Below, in pieces: positions 12,451 to 22,002 of a DNA stretch of 64,000 nt (positions within the stretch are counted from its first letter, which is position 1; each line of letters opens with the position of its first letter). The stretch comes from Limnephilus marmoratus. Its lineage: Eukaryota > Arthropoda > Insecta > Trichoptera > Limnephilidae. The notes beneath the pieces are model-generated. The model worked only from the letters and a program-made list of their open reading frames with translations. It was not told the origin of the DNA and did no database searches. A program made the translations under genes and the position numbers. The stretch spans positions 35,313,019-35,377,018 of the forward strand of contig OU862920.1 of NCBI GenBank assembly GCA_917880885.1, given 5' to 3'.

Positions 12451-12585
12451 CTGCAGCAGGCCGTAGCGCATCTCCATGTCGATGAAGTGGTACTCCCGGG
12501 CGTGCTGCGGCTTGGCGGGTGGGGGGCCCATGGGGGCCGAGGCGCCCGTCACTGGTGGTCCCACGCAGGGCCCACCTCCGGCCTC
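12451..12585 (-). CDS. SCYL2: SCYL2-like pseudokinase, hinge/alpha-D exon
   Basis: This internal exon is 135 nt, 45 codons, phase 0. The acceptor reads TTTTTTGTTCGCAG and the donor GTAGGAAAC. It encodes a Gly/Pro/Ala-rich stretch (EAGGGPCVGP, then PMGPPPAKPQ) followed by YHFIDMEMRYGLLQ. The last part matches the SCYL2 segment that in human reads YKLYDVETKYGLLQ, directly after the SLANVL hinge. It therefore joins in frame to the exon at 34510-34734. The Pro/Gly-rich stretch of about 27 residues sits where vertebrate SCYL2 has a short loop, so it is probably a lineage-specific loop extension. The exon is a GC-rich island in AT-rich DNA. The next exon, expected to continue near VSEGLSFLH, is not seen towards position 1. 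A palindromic element ends only 27 nt beyond the donor. Confidence 0.85.
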
Positions 12586-12599
12586 CTGCGAACAAAAAA

Positions 12600-13118
12600 T
12601 GATTAGGTTCAAATCAAAATACTAAGATATCATTTCAACACAATATTATTTTACAAGAGTCAGTAATATACTGTCAACAATCACTCTGTGGAGAAACCAC
12701 CATTCAAATTCGGACAGCTATTTGGAAAGCTGTCTTTAGTTATGTAGTGGTACTTTCCTTCTTTACTACTTCAGCTTCACAACACCCGAGTTAGGTACAA
12801 TTTTAGCTTAATTTACTAGTCAAAGACATTCTCAATTTGGTAAGAAACTATCTTTGAAAATCAAAAACTTGTTGGTAATTCATCGCTTTAGCTTGTTTAG
12901 CGACTTCACTTAATTATCCAGATACTTCCAGACTTCCCCTTATTTAATTTTATCTGCCTCACAGTATCCTTACAGCGAGATCGCCTTACACAGTACTTCT
13001 AGGTGCGGGCAGTTTAAATTCGTGTGCGGTATTTTTCTAATTGGTTTCTTATTATGAAACAAAGCTACAAACTACTAACATGATATAATATGTCATTCCT
13101 TATCAAATAATTTAATCA
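12600..13118. other. Intronic sequence, nothing recognised
   Basis: AT-rich, with no repeat match or coding signal that I can support. Confidence 0.3.
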
Positions 13119-13119
13119 T

Positions 13120-13258
13120 CCGGTTAGTAGATAAATATTCGCAGGACTAACTATAACAAATTGCCTGAAGAATTAAGACAGGTATATGCCTCTAACAAAT
13201 CTCGAAACGATATATTGAAATCCTATTTTTTCAAATGTTATTTGGAAAACGAGTCATA
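13120..13258 (+). pseudogene. Possible LINE C-terminal relic
   Basis: A short open stretch reads NYNKLPEELRQ...LKSYFFKCYLENES then stop, at about 13150-13257. The xWNxLPxE...LKxxL layout is typical of the extreme C-terminus of non-LTR retrotransposon ORF2 proteins. It is too short to assign to a family. Confidence 0.35.
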
Positions 13259-13880
13259 AGTAGGTAAAAACTCTGTTCTGATAGCTATCCTGATTATCTC
13301 CAAGTACCAAACTTTGTACATCCAGATATGATGGGCGCAGTTTATATCTTTTTTTTAAATTTTGCCATGTATTTTGTATGTAAACATCTTGAATTAGGTC
13401 TGTATATTTTTGAGCCCGTACCTTTTATTGTATTTTCCTGATTTTGTTTTTTATGCATTTCTATAGTACATCATGGAGGATACTTTATTTTAACTTTTTG
13501 ACACCAACAGTACATAAATCAAATGAGTGGTTATAATAATTCATAAAATCTTATAAGACATGTTTCTGTGAAATATTTGTAAAGTGATTCTTCATATGTT
13601 GTGTCTGTATGTTGCTTCTGTGAAATGTTTATAAAATTTTTCTTCATATATTGCGTCTGCATATTGGGTTGGGTTGGGTTTAACTTTTCAAAAGTACCAA
13701 TTGGCGATCCCTTAATGAGTTTTTATAACTCATGGGAATGCAACTTCGGGAACGAGTCTATTTATTGATGCTAAAAATATTACGTAAATGAAAATACACT
13801 AAAATTGTTCAAAAACCGTACAGTCACACAAACTCCAAGTATAATCTTCATCTTATCTATCTTATCTTGATGTAAGTGCC
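13259..13880. other. Intronic AT-rich sequence
   Basis: Two imperfect direct copies of TTTCTGTGAAATRTTTATAAA near 13560 and 13617 are followed by CTTCATATRTTG. Otherwise nothing. Confidence 0.35.
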
Positions 13881-14067
13881 GTTTACAAAAAGGAGGTAAA
13901 TGGGAATTTAAAAATACGCTCAAACATGTAAAGAATACCCTATTTTATTTTTAATCCAAATGAATAAATGAACACATATAAACAAATGAACATAAAATGT
14001 TCATTTAGGATTTTCTTTACATGTTTGAGTGTATTTTTAAATTCCCGTCCACCTCCTTTTTGTAAAT
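13881..14067. mobile_element. Palindromic MITE
   Basis: The arms GTTTACAAAAAGGAGG...CTCAAACATGTAAAGAA and TTCTTTACATGTTTGAG...CCTCCTTTTTGTAAATAC are inverted over about 53 nt. The short interior contains ATGAACA-rich sequence. Confidence 0.75.
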
Positions 14068-14274
14068 ACAAATTATATCCTTTTATGTTTTCGGTGTTCA
14101 TCTAAGGTTGATTGTCTGTTTGCAGCGGGTGGGCGGCGGGGGGGATTTGATTTGTATACAGTTTTGTTTCGAGGTTGATGAAATTTTGCTCATCTGACCT
14201 TCAAAACGTGAGAATAGTCTACGTGTACATCGTATTTCGAAAAACCAACCCCATCTTCTTCCCCCCGCTCTCTT

Positions 14275-14715
14275 AGGGTTAAACTTCACGTACGTTACAA
14301 CCTATGCGTTCACAAATGGCGCCAATTAAATTATTTTAAGTTTTTAATACTTTTTGCACGTTACGCTTTAAAATATTTATGTAAATTAATTGTTTGCGCC
14401 CGTACATATTTAATATGAATATAAATAAATAGTTTTGTCAAAAAACAAACCCAAATCTTTCAAGAGAGGCTGAAAAATTCAATTTTGTATCGGTGACTCA
14501 ATCCAATATTGTATTTTTCAGCCTTTCTTGAAAGAGTTGGGTTTGTTTATGGACAAAACTATTTATTTATATTCATATTAAATATGTACAGGCACAAACA
14601 ATTTATTCACCTCAATATTTTAAAGCAAAACGTGCAAAAAGTATTAAAAACCTAAAATAATTTAATTGGCGCCATCTGTGAATGCGTAAATTAAAACGTA
14701 CGTGACGTTTAACCT
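14275..14715. mobile_element. 440-bp palindromic element (family G)
   Basis: Near-complete inverted repeat centred near 14495. The outer end is AGGGTTAAACTTCACGTACG on the left and ACGTACGTGACGTTTAACCT on the right. Inside, both arms carry GGCGCCAATTAAATTATTTTA, TGTTTGCGCCCGTACAT and ATAAATAGTTTTGTC. Single-arm relatives lie at 14741-14925 and 50241-50563. Confidence 0.8.
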
Positions 14716-14740
14716 TTTGTCAAAAGAATTCATATTCTAC

Positions 14741-14925
14741 ACTTTCATAGATGGCGCGTGTGTAATTATGTTACGGAAAAATACTTTAAAATATTAAGAA
14801 TAATTAATTGTTTGCGTCCGTACATACAGTATGAATAAATAGTTTTGTCACTATAAAAACTCAAAACTTTCAATAAAGGCTAACATATACAATATTGCAT
14901 CGATGATTCAATCCAATACATCTAT
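14741..14925 (+). repeat. Single-arm copy of palindromic family G
   Basis: Runs ACTTTCATAGATGGCGCG, AATTGTTTGCGTCCGTACAT, ATAAATAGTTTTGTC, AATAAAGGCTAACA, ending at ATTCAATCCAATAC, where a HINE-like element begins. Confidence 0.65.
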
Positions 14926-14929
14926 AGGA

Positions 14930-15085
14930 TTTAGGCTGCGAGAAAATGAAATAGAATAATCGGTCTCCTCTTTGTGCGGTGCTTCGTAAATAACCGCACT
15001 AAGGGTGCTTCCCCACTCTGCTCTACTTTAGTTTTCTAAAAGTTTCACTTCATCCGCGTTTGAACTGCACACTTGTTCTTTTTTA
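14930..15085 (-). mobile_element. HINE-like family C, copy C2
   Basis: Reverse copy: ATAGGATTTAGGCTGCGAG, ATCGGTCTCCTCTTTGTGCG, then TCTACTTTAGTTTTCTAAAAG, GTTTCACTTC and a hairpin end GTTTGAACTGCACAC. The distal part is truncated against the family G copy. Confidence 0.65.
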
Positions 15086-15479
15086 CGTTCTAATATGTTA
15101 ATGTTACTCTACCATGACTGGAAGTAGAAATAATAACACATTATGGGCTCTGAGAAAAAGTTTTGCTTCAAAGCCACTTGTTCGTTTTTTATAAAAAGTC
15201 CGATTATGAAAGCAGAAATGTATTTATTCAAGACAAAGAAAAATCATATAGTGAATCCATGGATAGGTACCATTTTATGTCTCAATTTTAGACATCTCGA
15301 TATCGTGCTTATTAAAAAAATGCCAATCATTGCGTCAAAGGCGTTTAAATTAACTAATAATTCATTTTTAAAAACGAGATTTCTGGAAATTGAGTTTTAA
15401 ATTGAAATTCTTTTTTTAAAGGGCAATATTTCAATCTTGGAAACGACAGGAAACTTCCCTTAAAAATCTAGGGTTCTAA

Positions 15480-15765
15480 AACTCAAAAATGATTCTTTCC
15501 AAATTCTGAATTAAGAGCAAATAAATTGTACCCAGACTGGCTTGGTAATTCATCCGATCTGAACCCCACAGAGAATCATATGGAAGGATGGGATAGGTAA
15601 ATTGGATTACATCGGGAAAAGATGATAGAAGCAGTAGATAATTCAGGTCTGGTTTCGGGGTGACGCGACCATGGAAAACTCTCCAAAATGAATAGAATTT
15701 ACGCCAAAATGAGTGTAAGCCATAACTGAAGTCAAGGGATAATTGTTATATCCTTTTATATAAAT
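15480..15765 (+). pseudogene. Tc1/mariner transposase C-terminal relic
   Basis: At 15515-15597 one frame reads KLYPDWLGNSSDLNPTEN followed by HMEGWDR and a stop. This matches the highly conserved Tc1-family block W-P-G-N-S-P-D-L-N-P-I-E-N, which ends with the catalytic glutamate of the DD34E triad. Downstream, KLSKMNRIYAKM resembles the eroded C-terminal tail of the family. Stops and frame changes show it is dead. No terminal inverted repeats were located. Confidence 0.7.
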
Positions 15766-15837
15766 AAAATATCGTAAGATTAAATATCATCTGTAATCTA
15801 TCTATCTGTCTTCTTCTTTATCTTTTCTTCATAAATA

Positions 15838-16262
15838 AAAATGAATCACCGAAATGTATGTACGCGCGTAACTTCCGAACGACTGCACCAAATTTGATAA
15901 TTATTTTTTTGTTGTGTTCGTTTTTGTCAGGACATGGTTTGTATAAAATTACTGGTGAGCTCTGACATTATAAAATTTGTATCAAAAAATTGCAATAGGT
16001 GGCACGCGAGCTGTTTGAAAACTTAATGGACCGGGACTGAATGTATCGAATGAGGGAAGGGGAAGGGGAACTCAGGTAAGGGGTTCACGGGGAGGGAGGG
16101 GACGGGAACCCGTGAGGGAGTAGGGGAACCCGGAGAGGGGAAGGGAACGCGGGAGAGGAAGGGGAGGCGGAAGGGGAATGGCACGAATGGGAAAGGACAC
16201 GCAGGGAGACACAATTTCTTTATTAAATGGCATAGCAGCGCATGCCGGGAACCAGCTAGTTG
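15838..16262 (-). repeat. Pyrimidine-rich dispersed repeat, copy 3 (reverse)
   Basis: Reverse copy: ATGAATCACCGAAATGTATG and CGACTGCACCAAATTTG first, then GGTGGCACGCGAGC, about 170 nt of G/A-rich sequence, and finally TTTATTAAATGGCATAGCAG and GCCGGGAACCAGCTAG. It preserves both ends of the family. Confidence 0.68.
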
Positions 16263-16291
16263 AATATAATTATCAGAAATAAATATTTTTG

Positions 16292-16545
16292 AAGTAAAAC
16301 TTGACTTGGGGAGTAAGCTGGTGAATGCGTGACGAGAGCGTTACGAAAAGTGTGATCGGCGAGGCAAACGGTTGGGCTTTTAAGCACGCTTGACTTGGGG
16401 AGTAAGCTGGTGAATGCGTGACGAGAGCGTTATGAAAAGTGTGATAGGGCGAGGCGAACGGTTGGGCGAGGCGAACTTAAGTTGAGAGGGAGATATAAGT
16501 TAGTGAAGTTTTACTTCAGTCGTGTGGTCTAAAGCACACTCGTAT
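16292..16545 (+). mobile_element. HINE-like family A, copy A3 (two internal units)
   Basis: Ends GAAGTAAAACTTGACTTGG and TTTTACTTCAGTCGTGTGG...AAAGCACACTCG. Two units of about 90 bp with GGTGAATGCGTGACGAGAG are clear. Confidence 0.77.
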
Positions 16546-16942
16546 TTTTTTAATAACTGAACTAGCGAGTACCCACTCGACGAAAGAAAGTGTTGTTATT
16601 TTAATTGTTTTGAAGTGCTTTCGGAGTCACAATTTTTTTTTCTTATTTTTCCGTCTGACGCGTAAGCGAATAAATCAGATGGTTTTCGGACGCATTAGCA
16701 CGGCACATACACACATACGACCGTTTGAATAGCATGGATATTCCAAATTTATCCTCTGCTCACCCCTAATGCTACTACGTCTCACATAACTCTTTTCCTC
16801 TTCCAATGCTTTCCCGTTCCCGCACCCGTCCTCTCCTACGTCTCCTTTCCCTCACGCGTTCACCCCACATAGAAATTCAATCAAATTTAAAAAAAGCCAT
16901 ATATAATTAAGATGACATGAAATAAAATGCATAAAGGCGGTA
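16546..16942. other. Intronic sequence, nothing recognised
   Basis: A C/T-richer patch at 16740-16870 has no family ends. Confidence 0.3.
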
Positions 16943-17117
16943 ATTTATTTTTATTTATTTTATTTATTAATAGAAACAAACAGTACATTAGATAATTTGG
17001 TTAAAAAAATTACAATTATTAAGTAAAATGGTGGGTACCTATTATGTGTTTCATTGTAGTGTCTTATTTATGGTATGCGTATTAAGTAATTACCGGGTGA
17101 TGTATGTAGTGGGAAGG

Positions 17118-17210
17118 TGTGTGTGAGTGTGAGGGTGTGTGTGAGAGGGTGAGGGTGTGTGTGTGTGAGTATGTGTGTATGTATGTATGTATGTATGCGT
17201 ATTGAACAAA
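17118..17210. repeat. GT/TATG microsatellite
   Basis: GTGTGTGTGAGTGTGAGG-type repeats pass into about five TATG units, inside the 3' UTR of the LINE fragment. Confidence 0.85.
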
Positions 17211-17226
17211 TTATAATATTGACATG

Positions 17227-17294
17227 ATGCTCTTTTTAAATGAATGCTCTTTTTAAATGAATGCTCTTTTTAAATGAATGCTCTTTTTAAATGA
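17227..17294. repeat. 17-bp tandem repeat, four copies
   Basis: The unit ATGCTCTTTTTAAATGA is present four times without change. It overlaps the end of the LINE coding region, so the duplication arose from the ORF terminus. Confidence 0.95.
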
Positions 17295-17829
17295 ATCGGA
17301 GAAAATGTCGATGTTAGAATTTAGACCAATAATATTGAACGTATGAAGAGCACGATTGATTGGCGAATTAGATGCTGCATTTTTCTTGTAATTAAGCGTG
17401 TAGAATAGTTCTGTATGGCGTGTACGTCTTAATGGTATGTTAAAATTAACTAGGGAAAGAAGTTCGGTACATTCAACGTTACTATTTAAAATTTTGTGTA
17501 TAAATGTCAAATCAGCTGTTGCTCGCCTTTGTCGCAAAGTTTGAAATGTGCATTCAATGTTATTGTTGAATGTGAAGATAAGATATTTTATAAATTTGTT
17601 TTGAAGATGTTCTATGCTATCTATGTATACTTGGTATTACGGGTTCCAAATTGGCGAAGCATATTCCAGTGTACTTCTGACTAATGCAAAATATAACATT
17701 ATTACTGTACGCGGATTATTGAACATTTTACTTATGCGAAGAACAAAACCAAGCATTTAATGACCTGTGAACGATTGAGTCGATGTGCTTATTAAATATA
17801 AGTTTGCTATAATGAAGTGTGCGTTGTAA

Positions 17830-18875
17830 TGACGTTATGTACAATTTAACAAGTTACAATTTTTTTATAAAATGCATTCTATTATGATGAGTTACCTCCA
17901 TTAATCATAGTAATATTCTTAAATTTGATCTTGATAGCTCCCAAAACTGGTATAATTTATTACAATTTATTAACTCTTTTAAATATTGTAAGTGTCAATT
18001 TATTTAATTCTCTCTTCTTACTTTCATGTGTTATCGCAGTATCAATAATATTCTTCTTTAAAAGATGTCTCACATCAAAGATCATGCTATCTTATTCGAC
18101 GAAAATCTAACGTTTGTTCCACGCATCACTGAAGTTACAAATAAGGTCTGAAATGTTTCGGATTTATTTTAAGAACCGTAAAAGATTTTACGTCGCTCTT
18201 TTCTTTTAGAATTCTTTTCACCGCCTTCATAAGAAATGCTTTAGAATACAATTCCATACAATAATGCACAACCATTATAAGTTAAGAAAATTGAATAAAA
18301 ATTTTATGATTAATCAATTTCACACTATCCGCATCGAACGTCTACGGACTGTGAAATATAAGATGACCAAATGCCATTGTACTTACCGTCCAAAGCCCCA
18401 AAGCTATATAAAACTACAGACTCCACGAGGCGACTGTGATTAAATAAAACAATCGCTTGTAAAAATTATGTGGATTAAAATCTCTAAAAATAGCAGGTTT
18501 GCCATACAAATTCGCACCCGAGATTAGGAGACGTTTTTATAATAATGTCATTTTAATATTTTTGTTAACGAGACTGCCCTGCCGGTTTTTATTTCTTTTT
18601 GTAATTGCGGGTTATTTATTTCCCCAAACCCCGCCTCAACCGAAAAGAGGGCATCCAGCTTGTCTCGCCCTAATCTATGCAACCATCTTGCTCCAACATA
18701 ACAACGGCTGATTGTTCAAGCAAAGATATCCGCTTTTTGCAAACCCTTTCTTTAAAAACAGGATAACACATAATATACGAGTAACTAGTTTTGTACACAT
18801 GTTCCCATTTTAGAAATAATTATCACCCTAAACACAACATAAACCAATTATATTACAGCATCACATAAAGGGGCC
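17830..18875. other. Intronic AT-rich sequence
   Basis: Nothing recognised. Confidence 0.3.
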
Positions 18876-18879
18876 AACC

Positions 18880-19215
18880 TCCGCCACACACAGACCTTAT
18901 CCTTCACAACTGCGGACAAACTTCACCCACATGTCAATGCAAGCGAATAGAAAGGGTTGAGGAAGCTAAAAACCGAAGAGTTATAATAGACACCAATTTA
19001 CGCTGGACTGACCATATAACTTATATCAGAGACAAACTGAAACGAGTTATGTATCTCGTAAAGTCAGTTTAGAGCACATTTCCAAGAACAATCCTCAAGA
19101 CCACATTTTTTGCACTTTGTCAATCCATTATCACGTATGGCATACTGACTTGGGGAAGTGCAACGTAATAGACCCAGTAGAAAAATTACAAAAATTTCAA
19201 AAGGCAACAATTAAA
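18880..19215 (+). pseudogene. Non-LTR reverse transcriptase C-terminal relic
   Basis: One frame from 18911 reads CGQTSPTCQCKRIERVEEAK, then RVIIDTNLRWTDHITYIRDK and LKRVMYLVKSV before a stop. After it come ILKTTFFALCQSIITYGILT, WGSAT and, after a frame change, VIDPVEKLQKFQKATIKL. The block LGVxID-xLxWxxHI...YGIxxWG is typical of the connection region after the RT domain of jockey/R1-like elements. It is a different lineage from the LEYASGVW families in this window. Confidence 0.68.
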
Positions 19216-19494
19216 CTTTATTTTTTATTTGGTAACCATATATATAATTTTTTTTTACGTTTTTATATGATACTCATTTTAGGTATACATATAAAAAAAA
19301 TTATGGTCATTATATTCGAAGTCCTCCTCACTAAAAGAACCTGTGCTGAGGCAGACTATGTTTTGGATAAGTTTTCAGCGACTTCTTTGGTTCAACATGA
19401 TGAGGGTAAGATTATCTACAATTATTCACAATAAACACATCACAGACTTTCACAAGTTATTCACTTTACACAAAAAGTTATAACACCTAACCGA

Positions 19495-19762
19495 ACAATA
19501 GTGCAGTTTACACGCGGTAGAAATGAAAACTTATCAAAACAATCTCAACCTATACTTGAAAAGTGTGGTCAAAATCAAAACGAGCAATGAGCGCAGACCT
19601 ATCGTAATTTCCGTTTCATATTTCAACCAATAAGAGCCTTTAAAAGTGACATCATAATCAAAGCGGCCGATGAGCGCAGTTCATGAGTCGCAGGTGCAGT
19701 AATCGTCATATCCGTTTCATCCGAAATTCGAATCACAGCAGGGCTATAGAAGTTTCACTTCA
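19495..19762 (+). mobile_element. HINE-like family B, copy B2 (two internal units)
   Basis: Starts GTGCAGTTTACACGCGGTAG (hairpin end) and ends GCTATAGAAGTTTCACTTCA. Two core units contain CATAATCAAAGCGGCCGATG, AACCAATAAGAGCC and TTTCCGTTTCATA. Confidence 0.75.
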
Positions 19763-20037
19763 ATAAAAACGTCATTTTGTTGATCACAAAACCGTAACAA
19801 AATCGAAATACATGATTCAGAGCAGAATTGATTTTCTAGGCAAGATGGTTTCGGCCTATAGTTGCAAACGAATGTTAAGAAGGTAGCCCATAGCCATATT
19901 TCAAAATATTATTATTATTTCATGTGTCAATGCTTACTAGACGTGGGCAGAATGATTCCCAGGAGTGAATCGATTCAGTCTGATTTTGGCCTTTTGAATT
20001 GATTCCTTTTATTCATTCCTTTAATTCAAATAAATCC

Positions 20038-20038
<1 letters not shown>

Positions 20039-20127
<89 letters not shown>
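20039..20127 (+). repeat. Uninterrupted poly-A of 89 nt
   Basis: Eighty-nine consecutive A residues, followed by (TAA)n and (AAAT)n. It is much longer than any other A-run here. It could be a very young retroposon tail or an assembly artefact. Confidence 0.95.
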
Positions 20128-20129
<2 letters not shown>

Positions 20130-20261
20130 ATAATAATAATAATAAAAAAAAAATTAAAAAAAAATATATATATATAAATAAATAAATAAATAAATAAAAA
20201 AAATTGAAAATTAAATGAATGGGGAGGCTAACACCGCACACGAGACCGGGAGGCCACGGAG

Positions 20262-20760
20262 TACCCAGAGTACCGCAAAATAGGAGACTGATTAGCTTAG
20301 GCTACCAAGCATCGCACAAAGAGGAGACCGATTATTCTATCTCATTATCTCGCAGGCTAAAACCTATAGATTAATGTGTTTGACTCTTTTTAGTGTCGCT
20401 TTTTCGTTTCATCGGTTTTCAAATCACAATGAGTGGGGAGGTTACGAAGCACCGCACAAAGAGGAGACCAATAGGCTACGGAACACCGCACAAAGAGGAG
20501 ACCGATTATTCTATCTCATTATCTCGCAGGCTAAAAACCTATAGATTAATGTGTTTGACTCTTTTTAGTGTCGCTTTTTCGTTTCATCGGTTTTCAAAAT
20601 CACAATGAGTGGGGAGGCTACGAAGCACCGCACAAAGAGGAGACCAATAGGCTACGAAACACCACACAAAGAGGAGACCGATTATTCTATCTCATTATCT
20701 CGCAGGCTAAATCCTATATTGTTTGTCTTTTTTTAGTGTCGTAATTTTTCGTATGTAAAA
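20262..20760 (+). repeat. Tandem array of family C core, about 175-bp period x3
   Basis: CCGCACAAAGAGGAGACCGA followed by TTATTCTATCTCATTATC, TCGCAGGCTAAA and GTCGCTTTTTCGTTTCATCG occurs three times. ATTATTCTAT starts at 20331, 20505 and 20681. Each later unit also has a duplicated CACAAAGAGGAGACC. Single-copy relatives are at 35310, 52260 and 60400. Confidence 0.9.
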
Positions 20761-21239
20761 TGTATTTATTGCTAGCAATTATATCTTAAAATTATACAAG
20801 TTTTCGTTTCACCCTTAAAATTTTATTGATTTTATTTTATTTATTAAAATTATAATTTTGTTCCATTTCACATGATCTAATATAAACATACATTTTAGCA
20901 TTAAGATAAGTAAATTATGACAGCTTACCACAGCTAATTGGCCTTATAATATCTGCAAATTTACATAATATATCGACCCAAGATCTACGTCTAAAAGTAG
21001 GTAGGTACAATATCTTTCGTACGTACCAAAAAACCGATAAGCGCTTCTCACTTTTCTAGCTGATGTTCAAATTCAAAGTCGAAAGTTTTCGACTAACTAG
21101 ATATGTAATGAAATTGACGGCTTGGTGCGCGGGGGAATAAATGAACCGCGCGGACGGATTAAGGGCTGGCATTGAGGAATGAATTAGTAACTTTTGAATA
21201 ATGTTTTGTGTCTTACCTAGCAGTGACTTGATTTACTCG

Positions 21240-21720
21240 CGAGCTGCGGACCTAGGACTGGGATGCGTTTGGGACATATCGTGACATTGACGTGACGATG
21301 ACGCCTGACGTCATTTCTAGGTCTCAGATTTACAAAAGACCATGACGTCACAAGTGAAAAAGACTTTTGTTTTAATTCCTCTGTCTGTCGGAATCGGACA
21401 ATCTCGATTTCGACAGACTAGATACCTTGGACGCGGACATTTAACACGGACCTGGGACGGCGGGGACCTTAGGACAATCTCAGGACTATTGATTAGGATA
21501 AATGATTAATTCCTTGCGTGAAAGAGATGCTCGGGCAACCCGGATGAATCGCAGCCGCGTTTTGGCCATTTTGGGACATGGACTTTGATGTTGTTCGGTT
21601 GTTCGGGTGTTTTTAGAATGGCGGCGCGGCGGCAGCGGAATACATTCGTAATAGGAGAGTCGTTCACAATACCGTCCGTCGACCACTTCGCGGCGCGCGG
21701 CCCGTTTAATAATATTTAAA
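21240..21720. promoter_or_regulatory. CpG-rich segment with CRE motifs
   Basis: Two perfect palindromic CRE motifs TGACGTCA lie at 21306-21313 and 21343-21350, with a near match TGACGTGA at 21288-21295. They are followed by a CpG-dense stretch (GGCGGCGCGGCGGCAGCGG and CTTCGCGGCGCGCGGCC) in otherwise AT-rich DNA. CREB/ATF proteins bind TGACGTCA. A minus-strand open frame (21486-21764) crosses it without recognisable domains. Regulatory activity is inference; the segment is inside the hAT-like element. Confidence 0.35.
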
Positions 21721-22002
21721 TACCTATGAAACAATATAATATTTAAATCGTTTACAGAACACATTATTCATTGAAATAATTTAACAGTAAAATAAATGGA
21801 AATTAAAAATGTACGGTGTCGTTAAAAATCGTAGGATGCAAGGCCAAAGATAAGGAATGAAGAATCAATTCCTTTTGAAATTGAGAATTAGATTGAGTGT
21901 GTCACAAGATTGAATTTATTCATTTAATTCGGTCATTCAATTTTGCCCACGTCTAATGCTTACGTATTATACTATAATACTAACACAGAAAGGAAATTTT
22001 TG

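Larger units (their letters stand above)
16943..17825 (-). pseudogene. Non-LTR retrotransposon 3' end (J2 family)
   Basis: Read on the minus strand: KLIFNKHIDS, then LGFVLRISKMFNNP, VIMLYFALVRSTLEYASPIWNP, stop, YIDSIEHLQNKFIKYL, RRATADLTFIHKILNS, LLSLVNFNIPLRR. This is the post-catalytic C-terminal region of a jockey/CR1-like reverse transcriptase (motif LEYAS-W-P). It parallels the 57.8 kb copy. The coding end (17253) is extended by a 17-bp tandem repeat. The 3' UTR ends in an A/AAATA-rich tail near 16950. It is 5'-truncated, as is usual for incomplete reverse transcription, with at least one stop and one frameshift. Confidence 0.75.
19938..21955. mobile_element. hAT-like DNA transposon, non-autonomous, 2.0 kb
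   Basis: A perfect 8-bp target duplication ATGCTTAC (19930-19937 and 21956-21963) flanks a 12-bp perfect TIR: TAGACGTGGGCA at the left, TGCCCACGTCTA at the right. An 8-bp TSD plus TAGNNNTGGGC-type ends is characteristic of the hAT superfamily. Inside are a long poly-A (20039-20127), TAA/TAAA microsatellites, three tandem copies of a family C core (20262-20760), AT-rich sequence, and a GC- and CpG-rich segment (about 21120-21720). I see no transposase motifs, so it is non-autonomous or has lost its ORF and taken on other sequence. Confidence 0.8.

Noticed and set aside
20026..20241. Minus-strand ORF rich in phenylalanine
   Set aside because: It is the translation of the poly-A/poly-T run.
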